A stretch of DNA of 64,000 nt from positions 1,922,001 to 1,986,000 of the forward strand of contig RCSZ01000007.1 in assembly GCA_014898425.1 (NCBI GenBank), in the 5' to 3' direction. A program made the translations under genes and the position numbers. Shown in pieces: positions 45,406 to 58,335 of the stretch. The notes below the pieces were generated by a model that did no database searches, was not told the origin of the DNA, and saw only the letters and a list, made by a program, of their open reading frames with translations. Positions within the stretch are counted from its first letter, which is position 1. Each line of letters starts with the position of its first letter. The DNA comes from Botryotinia globosa. Taxonomy: Eukaryota > Ascomycota > Leotiomycetes > Helotiales > Sclerotiniaceae.

Positions 45406-48400
45406 AACATGCGTGTGTAGTATACCTAGCTAGATGGAGAATAGATTGATGATACCATGAGAGGATTATTTTCATTGCCACTTTCTTCTGCGCCACTTTC
45501 TTCTCCGTTTGTATGTATGCGAAGGTGACGCACATGCCCGCATATTTGAAACTTCTTTATTGCACGCTACTTCCGGAAAGGCACACTTCCATGGATACGA
45601 TATGTGCATGGTTTGTAACTGCTGCCATACATACATGAAATGAAGTACTGGTGCATTGATTTCTGCACAAAATCATGTACGGTATAGTCGGTGTGTATCA
45701 AATTATGTGATGTTCCCTGTTGAGAGGTAAATCGATGTTAGTTGTCAACGAATTGGTGAGTAGGCAGCAAAACGAGTGTGACAGATTAGGTTTGCAACTT
45801 TCATTTCTGCTAAGGTACTTTGCGTATAGGAGGTCCAGATAATGTGATCCTCCATTAGTCGGTAAGATGATGCTATCCACACACAAATTCGCAAAGCAGG
45901 CCGCGGAAACCAGAGCAATATATGTTGACCGGAGCTTCTCCTCTCAAACTGCTTTGGGACGCGCCTGTGTGGCAGATATATACCTTTCTTTCTTCCGTAG
46001 GACTTAGGAGTTTCTCTTTTTCTTCATTCTCGCTCATGTCTCTTCGCTTGTAGAGTGGTTTCGCTATATATCGCCGACTTCAACAAATTTGCATCATTTT
46101 GTCAGTTTTTCCGGGAAGTATCCACTACTTTCTTGTACCGCTGTCATCGCGAGTTCTGTTTTTCTTCTTCTTCTTATAATAGACACATCAAGATCTAGAA
46201 TTTCATCAGAACTCAACAGGGATCAGCAAAAACAGGAACACTTCTTGCCTGGTATGACTGATTTTCTGTCATCCAATCCTCGCTCTCTTCTCTCATGACG
46301 AAATGAAGAATCTCTGACTCTCAATAGTAGACTGATAAGACTACCTGGCCCATGCTCTCCACCTGAGGAGCTTCACGAAAGTGTGCCCTTAGCTACAAAG
46401 TCCGTACCACTCGATGGCCTACTCATAACGGATGCTGTTTAGTTTTCATATCGATTATGAAACTAGGCTAGCGTCTGTTGCCACAAGGGATAAGATGCGG
46501 TCCTTTGCTCAGTGGATTCTAGGAGAATCATTTCTTTCTCAGCAAGCACCAATTGATGGGTGCAGACTGGCCGGAACCAGTCACATAAACCAGAAACTTA
46601 CACACCGCCGTGAGCACCTATCAAGGACCAATTGGTATTCAGGAGCTTACATCACCTTGTTCTTTACAACACCAGGTTAATTCCAACAACGCGGTCTGCA
46701 CTAGGGACACGGAAACTCAGGAATTTCCTCATCTTTTAAGATGACTGGCCCTATACACCAGACCAACCTCGGACAAAAGAAGTTCACGAGGTGGGAAATA
46801 AGGAAAGGCAACACAATCATTACGTGCTCAGTTCTACGCTTCGATTAGCTCACTAGATATTATCTGTGTCTTCGGTGTGGACAGCCGTTTCATCGTTCGA
46901 CTTCGCAAGAACGGATAGTAAACAGGAAGAGCAGGCTAGATGACCGAGCTACTCTAGACCCAAATTTGTTGATGGCAACAATTCGAAATTCCTACCGCGG
47001 CAGAATTTGGGCTCAATTCACGTTGAAAAATGGAAGGATTGCTTACGGTCCCCGGAACCAACAGTCTATCCGATAGTCTTAGACCCTGCCTTCCTCCGCA
47101 GAAGACATTTAAAAAGACACCCCAATTTCTACACACATAGCAACAGACCAGCGTGTCCGCGTCGAACAAAGGACATCTCAGAAAAGAACTCGTTGAATCT
47201 GTTACGGCTTTCAAGAACTAGAAGAACATCAGAGCGCGGAGGATGCATTATTCCATTTTCTGGTTCGTGATGATAATATCTCTCAAGATTTCAGGGCTCT
47301 CATCGAATGAATAAATTTTCCACAAAACTCCACTGGCAGGAACATTAGGGCGAATTTTGTCACATCATACAATTTGATGCAATCTCTATTGGCACATAAT
47401 TCTGTACCAGGAGACGAGAAAAAGCGAACTGTTTGGCGCTCCCACTAGTTCGGATGCTTCCAAAATCTGTTGACTTCTTTACTTCCTTTTCCTGCACATC
47501 CTCGCCCTAATATGGGACCCTTTCAAATCTCCGATGCTACTCAACATCATGACATAATATCCTAGATTACCATACACACCGAAAATCTCACTCATGATGC
47601 TTAAAGGCCCTCGAGGCTCAAGAAGATACTGAAGCACCACAACGAACAACCAACAATATTCACAGTCCACCACCCGCTAGATAACATGTCCTTTTTCATC
47701 TGCGGATATAGACATGAACTACGTCTAAGACTGAAAAGGCTATAAAGTCTAATACAGCAGCAATAGTAACCCACACAATCCCGAAATTTCGGATTTACAC
47801 AGAGGGCAGACTTATATGCCTACTCGCAGCACGAACATATGGCAGATATGAATCTGAATACATTCTCGAACCGAGGCTGGAGAATATCTTCACTCAATAA
47901 GTGTGCCAAGTCGACTGGGAAAAGTCTAAGGAAATTGGCGTGGTTGCTAAGAGATATAAGCTCCCACTATACGGGAAGCCAATCAAATATCTGTTAAGGA
48001 GGTTCCCTACGGAGTTTGCAACATCCCACCGTACATCTGCTTGGAATGATAATATTTCCAGCCTTCAAATCACTGGGACATCTATCACAACCTATACTCT
48101 GACTCGTTGTCACATAGTGCTATGATATTCCGACAGGCCTCTTCTTGATCGTTCGACTATGCCAGAGTTGCTACCCAAAAACCATGAGAATTGAGGGAGA
48201 ACTATACGACACTGTCGACTGTAACGCTTTCGCGACGGTAACTTGAGAGATTGAATTACGCACCTCTGCAAAAGACATGTTACTGTACTTGCTAGCACTA
48301 TGGGAGTCGCTAGAGGAAGGAAATTGATACATCATAAGGATAACAACGTGTCCACCATATGTACGGTGCGTAAGAGACGACCGCATACAGTTCGGATGCA

Positions 48401-51400
48401 TTAGATTTGACGAATGACTTTTGAGATGGGACGGTCATTGTGAAATTTGCAGACATGGCACAGAGATGTCCGTAGACATATTCTTGTGTACGCTTTATTT
48501 GGGAATTTTGATCGGACCACGAAAATTCTGGTTCGGTAATAGTGAGTCTAGGTCACGGAGAATATTAAGGAGATGATCGAGAAGTTGCCGACGCCCCCTT
48601 AAGTAGCAATTGGCGACGGATTTATTTGTTGGAGATATCAACCTCTAATGGGAACTAGCCCCCCATATTTCAGTTCTCAAGGTCGACCAAGCCAGCTGTG
48701 TAACACATGTCGACAACCGTGGCATATGCTGTTGGACAGACAGCTCTTTGAAGTTAGAATCCGCAAATTCTTCCGCGATACTATCCATAAACTCAGCAAG
48801 AAAATGGTTGCGGTACACGAAAAGCTTTTCGATATCAAGTCTTCTGCATTTCATCCCTAAATGGAACAAAGAGAAACCATGGGCAAAGTTCACACTCGGG
48901 TGCATTTTAAACCACAAGGAGGCAAACAGCGATGTTGAGACCGATGAACCTTCAATGGATACCCAAACAAGGACACTAACTTCAAGACTTAAGAGAGAAT
49001 TTTCGTGGTGGATGTCAGTGAACAAGAAATTTCGAATGGCGAGCCCAGCGATGAAGATATGATAACATCTCAACGCAGATGCTTCAGGATTATGTGCATT
49101 TTGTTGATATATAACGAATTCTCATTCATCCCTATCTAGGGTTACTTGGCCATCATCTTGCTCACATTTTCTCTTATGGCTGCTATGTCGGTTATCAAGG
49201 TCCTGAGCCAGAAATTGGTTTATTATCACAGCCCTTAGGTTAAATTAAGAAAAACATTGAGCTTCTTTTTGAGACGCGGCGACCCTAGCCGTCGTTTCCG
49301 TTACTGCTATAATATTCCGAGAAAGCTTTTGTTCAAGTATCATCATTAACGAAGAGGAATATAATAGAAGGAGAAGAAAGAGAGCAAACAATGTCTGGGA
49401 TGTTCATGCCCTTATTGTGCATATTGTAACACAAGACTTCGCGGATGATCTCTAAATCTTCCTCGAGCTTGTCATCTTGGCACATGTCATGAACATAAGT
49501 TTTCTCAGTCCGGCGATTTTCAAAGATCCCGAGCTCGACCTCCATATGGCATGGATCAAATAAAAACAATGGGCACTTCTTTGGTGATAGTAGTAGGTTC
49601 AGATGAGCTGATTTCCTCGCATGCACCAAATATACGAATACAATTTTTATGACGCCATTGGAATGGGTGGAAAAATGGCGAAGTCGAATAGTTCGCCCCG
49701 TGGTCTTGCAACGAGCCGCAGATAATGTAACGCCAACGAAGCCGACGCGCGTTATAGTTCTGCACGTTCTACTGACAACCACATGTTCAAGATCTAAAAA
49801 GAGCAAAAGATAGGACATTTTGTTCTTGAGTCAAAGCAGCAAATGAGAATGTGGCTGTATTATCGTGGGGATGATATAATCTTCTCTCAGCATCACTTCC
49901 AACTGAGGCGTCGACCTTTTTCAGGCGATGACTATTCAATATCCTTAGCAGGATTATCTTTGAAGTATGGGCATTCCACAGGACTGCAGATAGGATCATC
50001 GCGCGTGTCAGCATCACGCTAGGATCTAAAGAGCAAAGCACCAAAGGTTGCATATTGATCTGCTAATTGAAGAAATCATCACACGGAGCCAATTCTGATC
50101 CTCACGCGGAGGATTTATAATTTCTCAATTTCAAATTTCAACAATTCCCGAGTCACCGAGACGATATTGGAGTTGATAGATCTTGCATCGAAGCCCGTAA
50201 AGGTTCGACTAAGGCTGGATGAAGTGAACAAGACAAAGAAGACAGATCAATTCCGAAATGAAAAATATTGAGACTTCGCACCCGGGATCGGCTATTCGTC
50301 TCGAACCTCGACATGAATCATTAGCGCTCTCAGTAGCAGTCAATACATTGAAGACATGGAAGTTTATAATCATTGTTACACACGAGATTGAATGCCGTGG
50401 GAGAGGAATCTTTTTGAAGTCAAGAAAGAGCAAGCTTCCTGTGCTATACGAAACACACAAAGCATTTGGAATCTCCACACAATCTAGTTCATACCTCCAG
50501 CGACGAGTACGGAATACTTTTAGGGACACGAGGATTAAAGAGGATTCCATCTTGACGAGCAGAGAGCTGCATAGAAATTCGACAAGATGCGCTTCCGAGT
50601 TGTTAAAGTAGAAACACTACATACGCAAGTACGCTGCACAATAATTCATTCAGGCGACAGTTCCTCGCTGTACACGTGACAGGCACTATCTCCTGGGATA
50701 AGTTCCTACCGGGTCGAGATAAAATGTTCAGGAAAAACTTACTTCTTTTATCAATGGAAATCAGTGATGTTATACGACACTAGAAGATGAATTTCACTGG
50801 CTGATCAAGGGATCTCTTTCCTCTTCAGCTTTCTTATTCCAGTTTATTTGACCTCTATCGGCACGCTCTAGAATATGATCATCACACTGTGTTCAATGCG
50901 ATACAGGTTTTAGATAGAGAGAAGGAGAAAATAAGGAGGTGCTGTGAATTCTAGAAGAGGGCTGCTAAAGTGGATTTCAAATTGTCTCAGAACTAAAGAG
51001 CTTGCTTCTACGATATCTTTTGTATATTTCGAAGATGGGATAATCAGTAGAGAAAGTGTTGCAGCAGAATTGCCGAGATTGTGCCTGCAGGATCAATTTG
51101 TGTTCTCCGAATTCACAATCATTTTCTAAAGCCGTTCATAGAACAGTTGAGATTAGCCTTTTCAAAGCCGAATCCAGAGAATCGTGGTGAGATACCCAAG
51201 AGGATTTTGTGACTATTAATTCACGGAGATTTCCCAGATGTACGATTATTTTTCGTCAGTATTCTAGGTCGGGGTATCCCTTCCAGGGAACAATGTTGAA
51301 CGACCCTCAGCACAGGAAATTGCAAATTATGGATTGGTTCAGATGCTGAGATCCGCTCAGGTCTAGAACAAGTGTCTCAAGCATCAATGGGTGACTCGCA

Positions 51401-53397
51401 AAGTGGTCATTCGAATAAGGGAGCCGAGGCTCTTGAATTCCTGACAGTAAGTGTGAAGGTGGAACAGAAGAGATACACTTTTTCAATTTCCATATTGGCG
51501 ATGGTACTAGTCCATTGTAGACTAGCACTGGAGGACATGAAATATAATTCTTCGCGCCTCTTGCACCACATCATCTTGGGATCTTCACGCGGAATTTTCT
51601 TATCATCGGCCTAATGAAATTTCGGCCATCTAATGATTCAGCGAGAGAGAAACTTTCTCTGAGAAAGAGCAAGAACAAATTGCAATGCAATTCTAGAAAA
51701 CAACCAAAGTCTTCGCTAGGTAAGGATTAAAGCAGTATAAGACTCAAAAGGGAGACAGTGAAAGGAAAGAAGAGAAACTAGACAAAAAAAGTGAGGGCAG
51801 CTTGCTCAGGATGGAAGCACTCCGCACTGAATTCTATAAAATGGCGCTTGAAAATATCCCAAAGGCGGCGAAGGAACCAATGATGTCTTGTTTATTCCAA
51901 CATGAAGATTTTCTGCCGAAGTCGAATGGCGTCGTATATCAAGGAAGAGCTTCACATCATATTCAGAGAAAGAGGAATATCTTCCCAGCTTCAAAGAGGA
52001 AATATTGGAGGTGGTCATTGGTTCACAGTACCAGGTTGCATAATATTTGCAAGGAAAATTTGGCTCAATTTGCAGAAAGTTAATAGTTGGAAGGAACATT
52101 GGAAGATACGAGGCATAACATTGTTGGCAAATGTACAATTTGAAGAACAGAGTTGTGATATTTGTCAACAGCACGCGATGGCACCAGCGTGGGACATACG
52201 ATCTAGTCCACGTTGAGACCTTATAGCAAGTGAGGGGTTCGCTCGTTTTGAGAGAATTCTCGTGTATGTAGGTAAAAACAGAAAGGATTCAATATCCTAA
52301 GAGAGTTGGGTACTTGTCTCCTTGACTTTTGAAACTAGATCAATCTAAGCTAGCTATTGCAATGTTTGAGTTCAAGATGGGAAACGAGATTGACGAATGA
52401 AGTTAAGGACATTAAAGAATACGAGCAAGATGGGTATTGAAATAATAAACTTTGAACGTCAAGTTGAAACTCAAACTATGGTTGTGACCATAGGTATTCC
52501 AACAGAACAGTTATGAATCATCGACTTCGAAGATTGTGTTTCAGTGTGAACAAGTAAAGACTATGTGAATTGAGACAGAGAGCAAATCTGTGGAAGCCTG
52601 GAACCATTTTGTTATTCTTTTTGAGAAATCTTAGGTAATCCAGCAGCCAGCCGAGCCAGCTTGTCGGAAATCATGTTCGTCATCTTGCAATACGAGTTGC
52701 CGGGAGACATCTGTGTTTGCATAGCTTGAGCCGATATTAGGCTTAACGAGCTTCTGAGCTTCAAGCTTTCGAACATTACGAAGTATGTCTGTCTATCTAT
52801 AGCCTGATTGAGCTTGAGATATAAGCTTTACTACCCGAATTTAGTAGAGCGGACATTAACTTTAAGAGCCTTATAGGGCCTTATAGCATACATGATACAT
52901 CACCTAGAAGAGCCTATAATCTCATCCGAAATGACCACAACCCTCGTAACTACCAAGCTCATCGTACACAATTAGTTCCTCCTACTAACTGTGGCACGCT
53001 CGGGACTGCGCCAGCACCGCTGAGCGACACCCATCACCTGATTCGGCTAACCACTTTAGTGCTAAGAAGACCCATAAATGTGGCTGGTGATTCGCCAATA
53101 TAAATGGCTTGGCTGACATCAAGCTAATCCACCGACAACAAAAAACAACAAATCTGTTGAGCTAGCTGCCGACTGTGCCCACACATCTACGAAATATACA
53201 TCGTATCGTGGATACCGTTCCTGTGCCTTGATTTAGTTGGTACCAAGATTGCAAATTCAAGCCGTGATGATGATCTTGAGAGGTTTGCGGTGAAGATCCC
53301 TCAGATCATGGATGGATATAAGGTAAGGTACCAGAACTGGTAGGGCACAATTCTTTTCTCTCATCCCCATCTCTTCTTCCCTCTCATCCGTCTCAAG
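45406..53397. other. 8-kb region without recognisable genes
   Basis: 45406-45900 is the pdx1 3' region. From about 45900 to 52900 the sequence has ordinary composition and few simple repeats, unlike the other spacers here, and carries many frames of 60-160 codons on both strands (largest minus-strand frames 48645-49073 and 49333-49818). None shows a domain, conserved motif, membrane pattern or splice-joined continuity that I recognise. 53000-53397 is the likely promoter and leader of the next gene, with TATAAATGG-like sequence near 53100. Confidence 0.5.
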
Positions 53398-54756
53398 ATG
53401 CGTTCCTCAGTCCTCCTCACACTCGCTCTCCAAGCTACTCATGTAGTCTCTCATTCACCCAATTCCTATTCTTTCGATCCATTGGAGCATCTAGCTGGAA
53501 CCGCACCACCATTCGATCCTCAAGATCCACCTACTGATCCTGCTCCTCCTCAAGGATGCTACGTAACTCGCGCTGCATATCTTGTTCGCCATGCTGCAAT
53601 CTACGCTAATGACTTCGACTACGAAGAGTACATTGAGCCTTTTGTACAGAAGCTCGCAAACACATCTGTAAACTGGGCGAGCATTCCAAGTCTCTCCTTC
53701 CTCTCAACATGGCAAGCTCCTATTACCGATCCTGAAATCGAGATGTTGACCAGATCGGGTAAGTTGGAGGCCACAAACTTGGGTGTGGATATCGCGCAGA
53801 GATATCAAAGTCTGAGAACTCCGAACAAAATATGGGCGTCCACTGCAGAAAGAACCGTGAAGACCGCGCAATCTTTCTCCAATGGTCTTGCAGACGATGC
53901 CTCGGATATTGAGGTTGTCCAAGTATACGAAGGAAAGAACTCGAGCGCCAATTCCTTGACCCCGTACAAGGCCTGCCCGGCATACAGCTCCTCAGGTGGA
54001 AGCGAGGAATCTGGCGAGTTTCAAGAAGTCTACACCAAACCCGTCACCGCGCGTTTCAACAGTTTGGCTCCCGCTTTCAACTTCACATCCAACGATGTTT
54101 ACGGCATGTCCCTTCTCTGCGGATACGAAACCGTCATCCGCGGCTCCTCTCCCTTCTGCGATCTCTCCGTCCTCTCCCCTACCGATTGGCTCGGATTCGA
54201 ATACACAAACGACATCCAATACTTCTACAACACTGGATACGGACACGAAGCCTCAGGCGCCATTGGATTCCCCTGGGTCAACGCCACCTTCAACACACTC
54301 ATGACGGAACAAAACAACGCCTCAAACGCCACCACAGACCAAGATCTCTACATCTCCTTCACCCACCGCGAACTGCCTCCTACCGTCATCGTCGCACTCG
54401 GCCTCTTCAACAACTCCGCCTACTCGGGCGCCAACAATATCAACGGCACCATGCCCCTCAACACCATCAACTACAACCGCGCCTGGAAATCCAGCGCCAT
54501 CCTCCCCTTCCTCACCAACATCGCCATCGAGAAGATGGAATGCGATAGCTTTGGTTACGACGCCGGAACCTACTACCGCGTCTTGGTAAACAACAGTCCA
54601 CAGGATTTGGTTACCTGTACCGGGGGCCCAGGAACAAGTTGCAAGGAGGAAGATGTGCAGGACTGGTTGAGCGAGAGAGCGGAAGTGGTGGGCTCTTTTG
54701 TGGATGTGTGTGGTGTGCAATATGATAATGGGACGGATGTTTTCAGCATTTATTAA
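53398..54756 (+). CDS. Secreted histidine-phosphatase-fold protein (phytase/acid phosphatase-like)
   Basis: One intronless frame of 452 residues. A signal peptide is evident (MRSSVLLTLALQATHVVSHS). At residues 64-76 the family's active-site segment reads LVRHAAIYANDFDYE: the catalytic Arg-His is kept, but the usual RHGxRxP continuation is replaced. The second motif near residue 320 reads SFTHRELPP where His-Asp is normal. TAERTVKTAQSF with its phosphate-binding Arg is present. Ten or so Asn-x-Ser/Thr sites and paired cysteines suit an extracellular glycoprotein. Acid phosphatases and phytases release phosphate from organic esters; whether this subgroup is active, or on what, is uncertain. Its central part is notably GC-rich (C-ending codons) compared with the AT-rich neighbourhood. 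Confidence 0.9.
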   Translation: MRSSVLLTLALQATHVVSHSPNSYSFDPLEHLAGTAPPFDPQDPPTDPAPPQGCYVTRAAYLVRHAAIYANDFDYEEYIEPFVQKLANTSVNWASIPSLSFLSTWQAPITDPEIEMLTRSGKLEATNLGVDIAQRYQSLRTPNKIWASTAERTVKTAQSFSNGLADDASDIEVVQVYEGKNSSANSLTPYKACPAYSSSGGSEESGEFQEVYTKPVTARFNSLAPAFNFTSNDVYGMSLLCGYETVIRGSSPFCDLSVLSPTDWLGFEYTNDIQYFYNTGYGHEASGAIGFPWVNATFNTLMTEQNNASNATTDQDLYISFTHRELPPTVIVALGLFNNSAYSGANNINGTMPLNTINYNRAWKSSAILPFLTNIAIEKMECDSFGYDAGTYYRVLVNNSPQDLVTCTGGPGTSCKEEDVQDWLSERAEVVGSFVDVCGVQYDNGTDVFSIY

Positions 54757-55200
54757 TTTTTAAAAGATATCTTTAACTTCGTTTCTGGGGATTAGGGGGT
54801 CATTTAATGATTAATGGAATATAATATACGTTTTAAAACTTAAAAACTTTCTCGGTTATCTATGTAATGGCATGTAATAGGACAGTGTTTTTTTGGTTGT
54901 GATATCTACCTACTGATAGCAATATAAACTTGGAGTGAACATGTATTCATAATTTATTTATAGGCATTACTTCCTAGACAGTTACATACGCACATCTAGA
55001 TAGCATTTCCAAGCTGTGCCACCCATCCATCCATCTATCCGATTCCTTCCCTCCAAACCCCAACAATAATAACCTCCCTCCCAATCTATCCCGCCCAAAG
55101 ATAATAACAATAGAAAGATTCATTCATTCATTCATAACCACCCGCTCGCTAACTCTTATAGAAAAAAAGACGACAGACCTCCCCCATCCCCACGATTCTC
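54757..55200. other. Convergent intergenic region
   Basis: The space between two convergent genes. T-rich and A-rich stretches near 54830 and 55090-55170 can serve as 3' processing signals for both. CCATCCATCCAT and ATTCATTCATTC tetramer runs occur near 55021 and 55120. No gene. Confidence 0.6.
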
Positions 55201-58200
55201 TCAACGCGAAAACCCCTTCAAAAACGCTTCTAGAACATCTCTCCTCTTCTCCTCCACCACCCTCTTATTCCTCTCTTTCACACCCACACTCCCCTTGAAA
55301 ATAATCCCTACAAACACGTCCGCAAACGCCCTATTAACTTCTCTCCTCCTCACCGCCGCCGGATCTTCCGGAAGCGGCGCTGCTCTCCCCTTCCAACTCA
55401 GCGTTCTCTTTACGGAATCGAATCCGATGCGAACAGCCGTGTCGAGGGAGCGTCTTACTTTAGGTATCGGTGCTAGTTCTCCGGCTACACGGGAGAGTGT
55501 TGAGGTGAGGAAGACGAAAGAGATATTGTGATGCGGCAACGAGAGAATATCTAGTAGCCACGCTTTTGTTTCTTCGACGTCCGATTGGGTGTTTACTCGA
55601 GATGTGATATCGGAGTCGATTTGCTCGCATAGAGGTACGGGAATAATGCCATCAGTGAGACTGCGCAAGAAGAGGATGAGAACTTCTGCTACGATTTCGA
55701 GTCGATAGGCGGCTGGAATCTCAACGGGAAATATATCATATATACTTTGATCGGCGTCGAGAGCTGTTAACACTTGACTTTTCAGAGCGATCCTAGTAGG
55801 TTGATCTTTGTATCGCCATGTCTTCTCATCGAATGGCCAACCGGGAGAATCTCTAGGTATCATTGCTCCTTCCAACATGTTTGAATCAGCCACGACACGA
55901 TCAGTGAGAGAATCGACGACTTGTGTGAGTTTAAGTAATTCTCGAGGGGCAGACCAAGTCACTGCCTGACCTCTATTGATCGGAGGTCCGGGTTGGCCTC
56001 TTGGACGGGGTAATAAAGCTCGCACACCACCTTCTGGTATATGAATGAGCTCTTCAATAGATCTTCCTAAACAAGATTGGAGCCAGTTTCCTTTGATTGG
56101 AATAAAGTGATCTCTTCCATCTGTAACTCGTAATACTAATACATCTTCGAGTAGGACGTCCCCATTGTTCAATGACGTTACAGAGGAAGGATCGTGCACT
56201 AAAACCTCGAGTGTGACATTGATTGCATCCCCAGGTTCCAGTGTAACCTCCCTTTTAAGATCTTGGAAGGCTCTATCATCTTCATCCATAGAGAATCCTG
56301 CAAACCACACACTGAGCCACGACGGTGCAATTCTGTCTTCTTGGCCTTCAACACCAGGTCTATCAACGAATGCAAATGTAGATGTGACTTGACTCGTATT
56401 TGCAATTGTGATGTTTCTAGATTTTCGGTGTTCGAATTCCACATCACCAAAATCAACAGCTCCATTTCCGTCATTGGAATTCTTGCGAGATTTATCATTT
56501 TGATGAATTTCCTCTGTGTTCTGTGAATGATCTATAACAATGGTTATTCCAGGGCGAGCTTCATTCTCCGCTCGGTCAAGGTCTCTAGCAACCTCTTGCT
56601 GTACTTTTGACTTTAGTTCGGGTACGACTGCGTCATATTCCAAAGTAAAGACAGCATCGAGTGGTTTGTGATCTGATGAGAGAACTCGTTGATGTGAGGT
56701 ATAAATGTCCAAATTTATTCGATCCACAAAACCATCCCTAGTTATTACCGGTGCATTTTCATTGTCTTCTGTTTCATCGTATTCGTCGTACTCATCATAA
56801 TCGTCGCTCTTGGAAGGCGTGGTCTGTTGCTCCCCATCTTCATCTGGATCATAACTAAAAAGGACATCTTCATCATCGGTGGCATGATCCATGCCTTGGG
56901 CCCTCATTTCTTCATCTTTTACTCTTGCCAATGCCTCTTCCTTCATCTTGTTATCAAACACTAATTTATCTCTCCGTGTTCTGAATAGAATTCTATCACA
57001 CCAACTTGGTGCCCTTTTCTTCTCACTAGAATCAAAAATTCCCATGCTCCCTACGTCGTATTTATAGGTTGGAAGGAATGTTACTGGTCCTTCTCTCCAG
57101 CCATCGTGAAACGCCCTTCGAGCTTTCTGGACATGCCTCAATTGGTCATGTGGTAACAATGAATCAATGGTAGCTTGTAATGAGGCAGGGTCTTGGCTTG
57201 GATCTTGGATGAAATCGTCTGGATCGGGAAGCGTGGTTACAGTAGAAGAATCGTCGTTCGGGTCAAACGTGCTACTGCTTTTACGAAACTCTTCCTCAGA
57301 CTCGTCATCACTATCAATAGACCTGATTACAATTGGTCCATCGCCAGCATCAATTTCGTTATCAATCTTCTTTCTTGATCGCGACCCAACGTCATATTCT
57401 CCCTTCGTATGAAGCATCAACAATCGTCGAATATCATCTCCCGGTAATCCCTCCAATCTGAAGTTCAGATCTCCAAACCAGAAAGCAAAATCTTCATCAC
57501 CGATGCTCTCCTGGGCATCATCTAGAACTCCACCTCGGCTTATAGGGTCGAAATGCGTTCTTTGCAATATTTGTGAGACATCCCAGATTCGCCTTTCCAA
57601 ATGCGCTTTATCCGTTCCCGAAGCCAAATGTGAATTTACGAATACAAGTCGAGTTGTTTCTCCCAGTACTATCCTAGTAGTGATTGCACCTTTGTTCCCT
57701 AGATAGCCCATGAATCCAGTCCCAATACTGACGGTGCTGACAGAACTTATCGTAGGTGCAACAGTTGGGGATGCGTAGATGAACATGAGTAGACCAGAGA
57801 GCTGTTGTTCGGCGACTAAAGTGTAACCTTCTGGCAAAGCCCCAGAAAGTGCTTTCCTCCATATTGTTACAGGATTATCATTCGAATAAACTTTGCCAAT
57901 ATATTCCTTCGCAGACGTGAGCTGAACAACTTCTTGTAATCCCAAAACATATAATCCGACATCTTCTCCGCCAGCAATTATACCTTCATCGCCAAGCGGG
58001 ATTGTCGACTCTTTCTTCTTCCTCCTTGATTCTTGTTCCTCGACACGTTCTATATTCGATTGGCTATTCTCCTTCTCAATCGCATTGGCTATATCAAGCC
58101 CAGCTAGTCGTTTGTCAATGCCTTTGCCTTGCACAAACCAACCTGCGAGATCTTTCTCGGTTGCAGGACAAGCAGCAACATTCCAGCTCCCAATCTTTAT

Positions 58201-58335
58201 TTTGATTTTATGCGGTCGAGTATATTCGTTTCGTCGCGCATAGACGGCTTTCGAGAGGGATTGTGGACTGGAGGTCATGGGCAATTCGACTTCGACAGGC
58301 TCCTCATCTATCGAATCTCTCGTGTTCGAGGCCAT
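55201..58335 (-). CDS. Inositol polyphosphate 5-phosphatase, OCRL-like with C-terminal RhoGAP-like domain
   Basis: A single minus-strand frame of 1044 residues. The catalytic domain shows every expected motif: IGSWNVAAC (about 48-56), LGLQEVVQL (about 131), GYLGNKGA (about 212), VNSHLASGTDKAHLERR (about 233), FWFGDLNFRL (about 285), RAPSWCDRILF (about 440) and LSSDHKPLDAVF (about 552). Acidic inserts (EYDEYDETEDNE) interrupt it. Next comes an ASH-like beta-rich segment (about 640-760), then a RhoGAP-like fold to the end (about 820-1044) that resembles the inactive one of OCRL/INPP5B. The order 5-phosphatase, ASH, RhoGAP is that of OCRL, so it most likely removes the 5-phosphate of PI(4,5)P2 on Golgi, endosomal or plasma membranes. 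A same-strand 101-codon frame ending 50 bases upstream (58386-58691) is probably leader sequence. Confidence 0.94.
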   Translation of the reverse strand: MASNTRDSIDEEPVEVELPMTSSPQSLSKAVYARRNEYTRPHKIKIKIGSWNVAACPATEKDLAGWFVQGKGIDKRLAGLDIANAIEKENSQSNIERVEEQESRRKKKESTIPLGDEGIIAGGEDVGLYVLGLQEVVQLTSAKEYIGKVYSNDNPVTIWRKALSGALPEGYTLVAEQQLSGLLMFIYASPTVAPTISSVSTVSIGTGFMGYLGNKGAITTRIVLGETTRLVFVNSHLASGTDKAHLERRIWDVSQILQRTHFDPISRGGVLDDAQESIGDEDFAFWFGDLNFRLEGLPGDDIRRLLMLHTKGEYDVGSRSRKKIDNEIDAGDGPIVIRSIDSDDESEEEFRKSSSTFDPNDDSSTVTTLPDPDDFIQDPSQDPASLQATIDSLLPHDQLRHVQKARRAFHDGWREGPVTFLPTYKYDVGSMGIFDSSEKKRAPSWCDRILFRTRRDKLVFDNKMKEEALARVKDEEMRAQGMDHATDDEDVLFSYDPDEDGEQQTTPSKSDDYDEYDEYDETEDNENAPVITRDGFVDRINLDIYTSHQRVLSSDHKPLDAVFTLEYDAVVPELKSKVQQEVARDLDRAENEARPGITIVIDHSQNTEEIHQNDKSRKNSNDGNGAVDFGDVEFEHRKSRNITIANTSQVTSTFAFVDRPGVEGQEDRIAPSWLSVWFAGFSMDEDDRAFQDLKREVTLEPGDAINVTLEVLVHDPSSVTSLNNGDVLLEDVLVLRVTDGRDHFIPIKGNWLQSCLGRSIEELIHIPEGGVRALLPRPRGQPGPPINRGQAVTWSAPRELLKLTQVVDSLTDRVVADSNMLEGAMIPRDSPGWPFDEKTWRYKDQPTRIALKSQVLTALDADQSIYDIFPVEIPAAYRLEIVAEVLILFLRSLTDGIIPVPLCEQIDSDITSRVNTQSDVEETKAWLLDILSLPHHNISFVFLTSTLSRVAGELAPIPKVRRSLDTAVRIGFDSVKRTLSWKGRAAPLPEDPAAVRRREVNRAFADVFVGIIFKGSVGVKERNKRVVEEKRRDVLEAFLKGFSR

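Noticed and set aside
49333..49818. 161-codon minus-strand frame as a gene
   Set aside because: It is the longest frame in the gene-poor region, but I find no start context, domain or splice-linked neighbours to support it.
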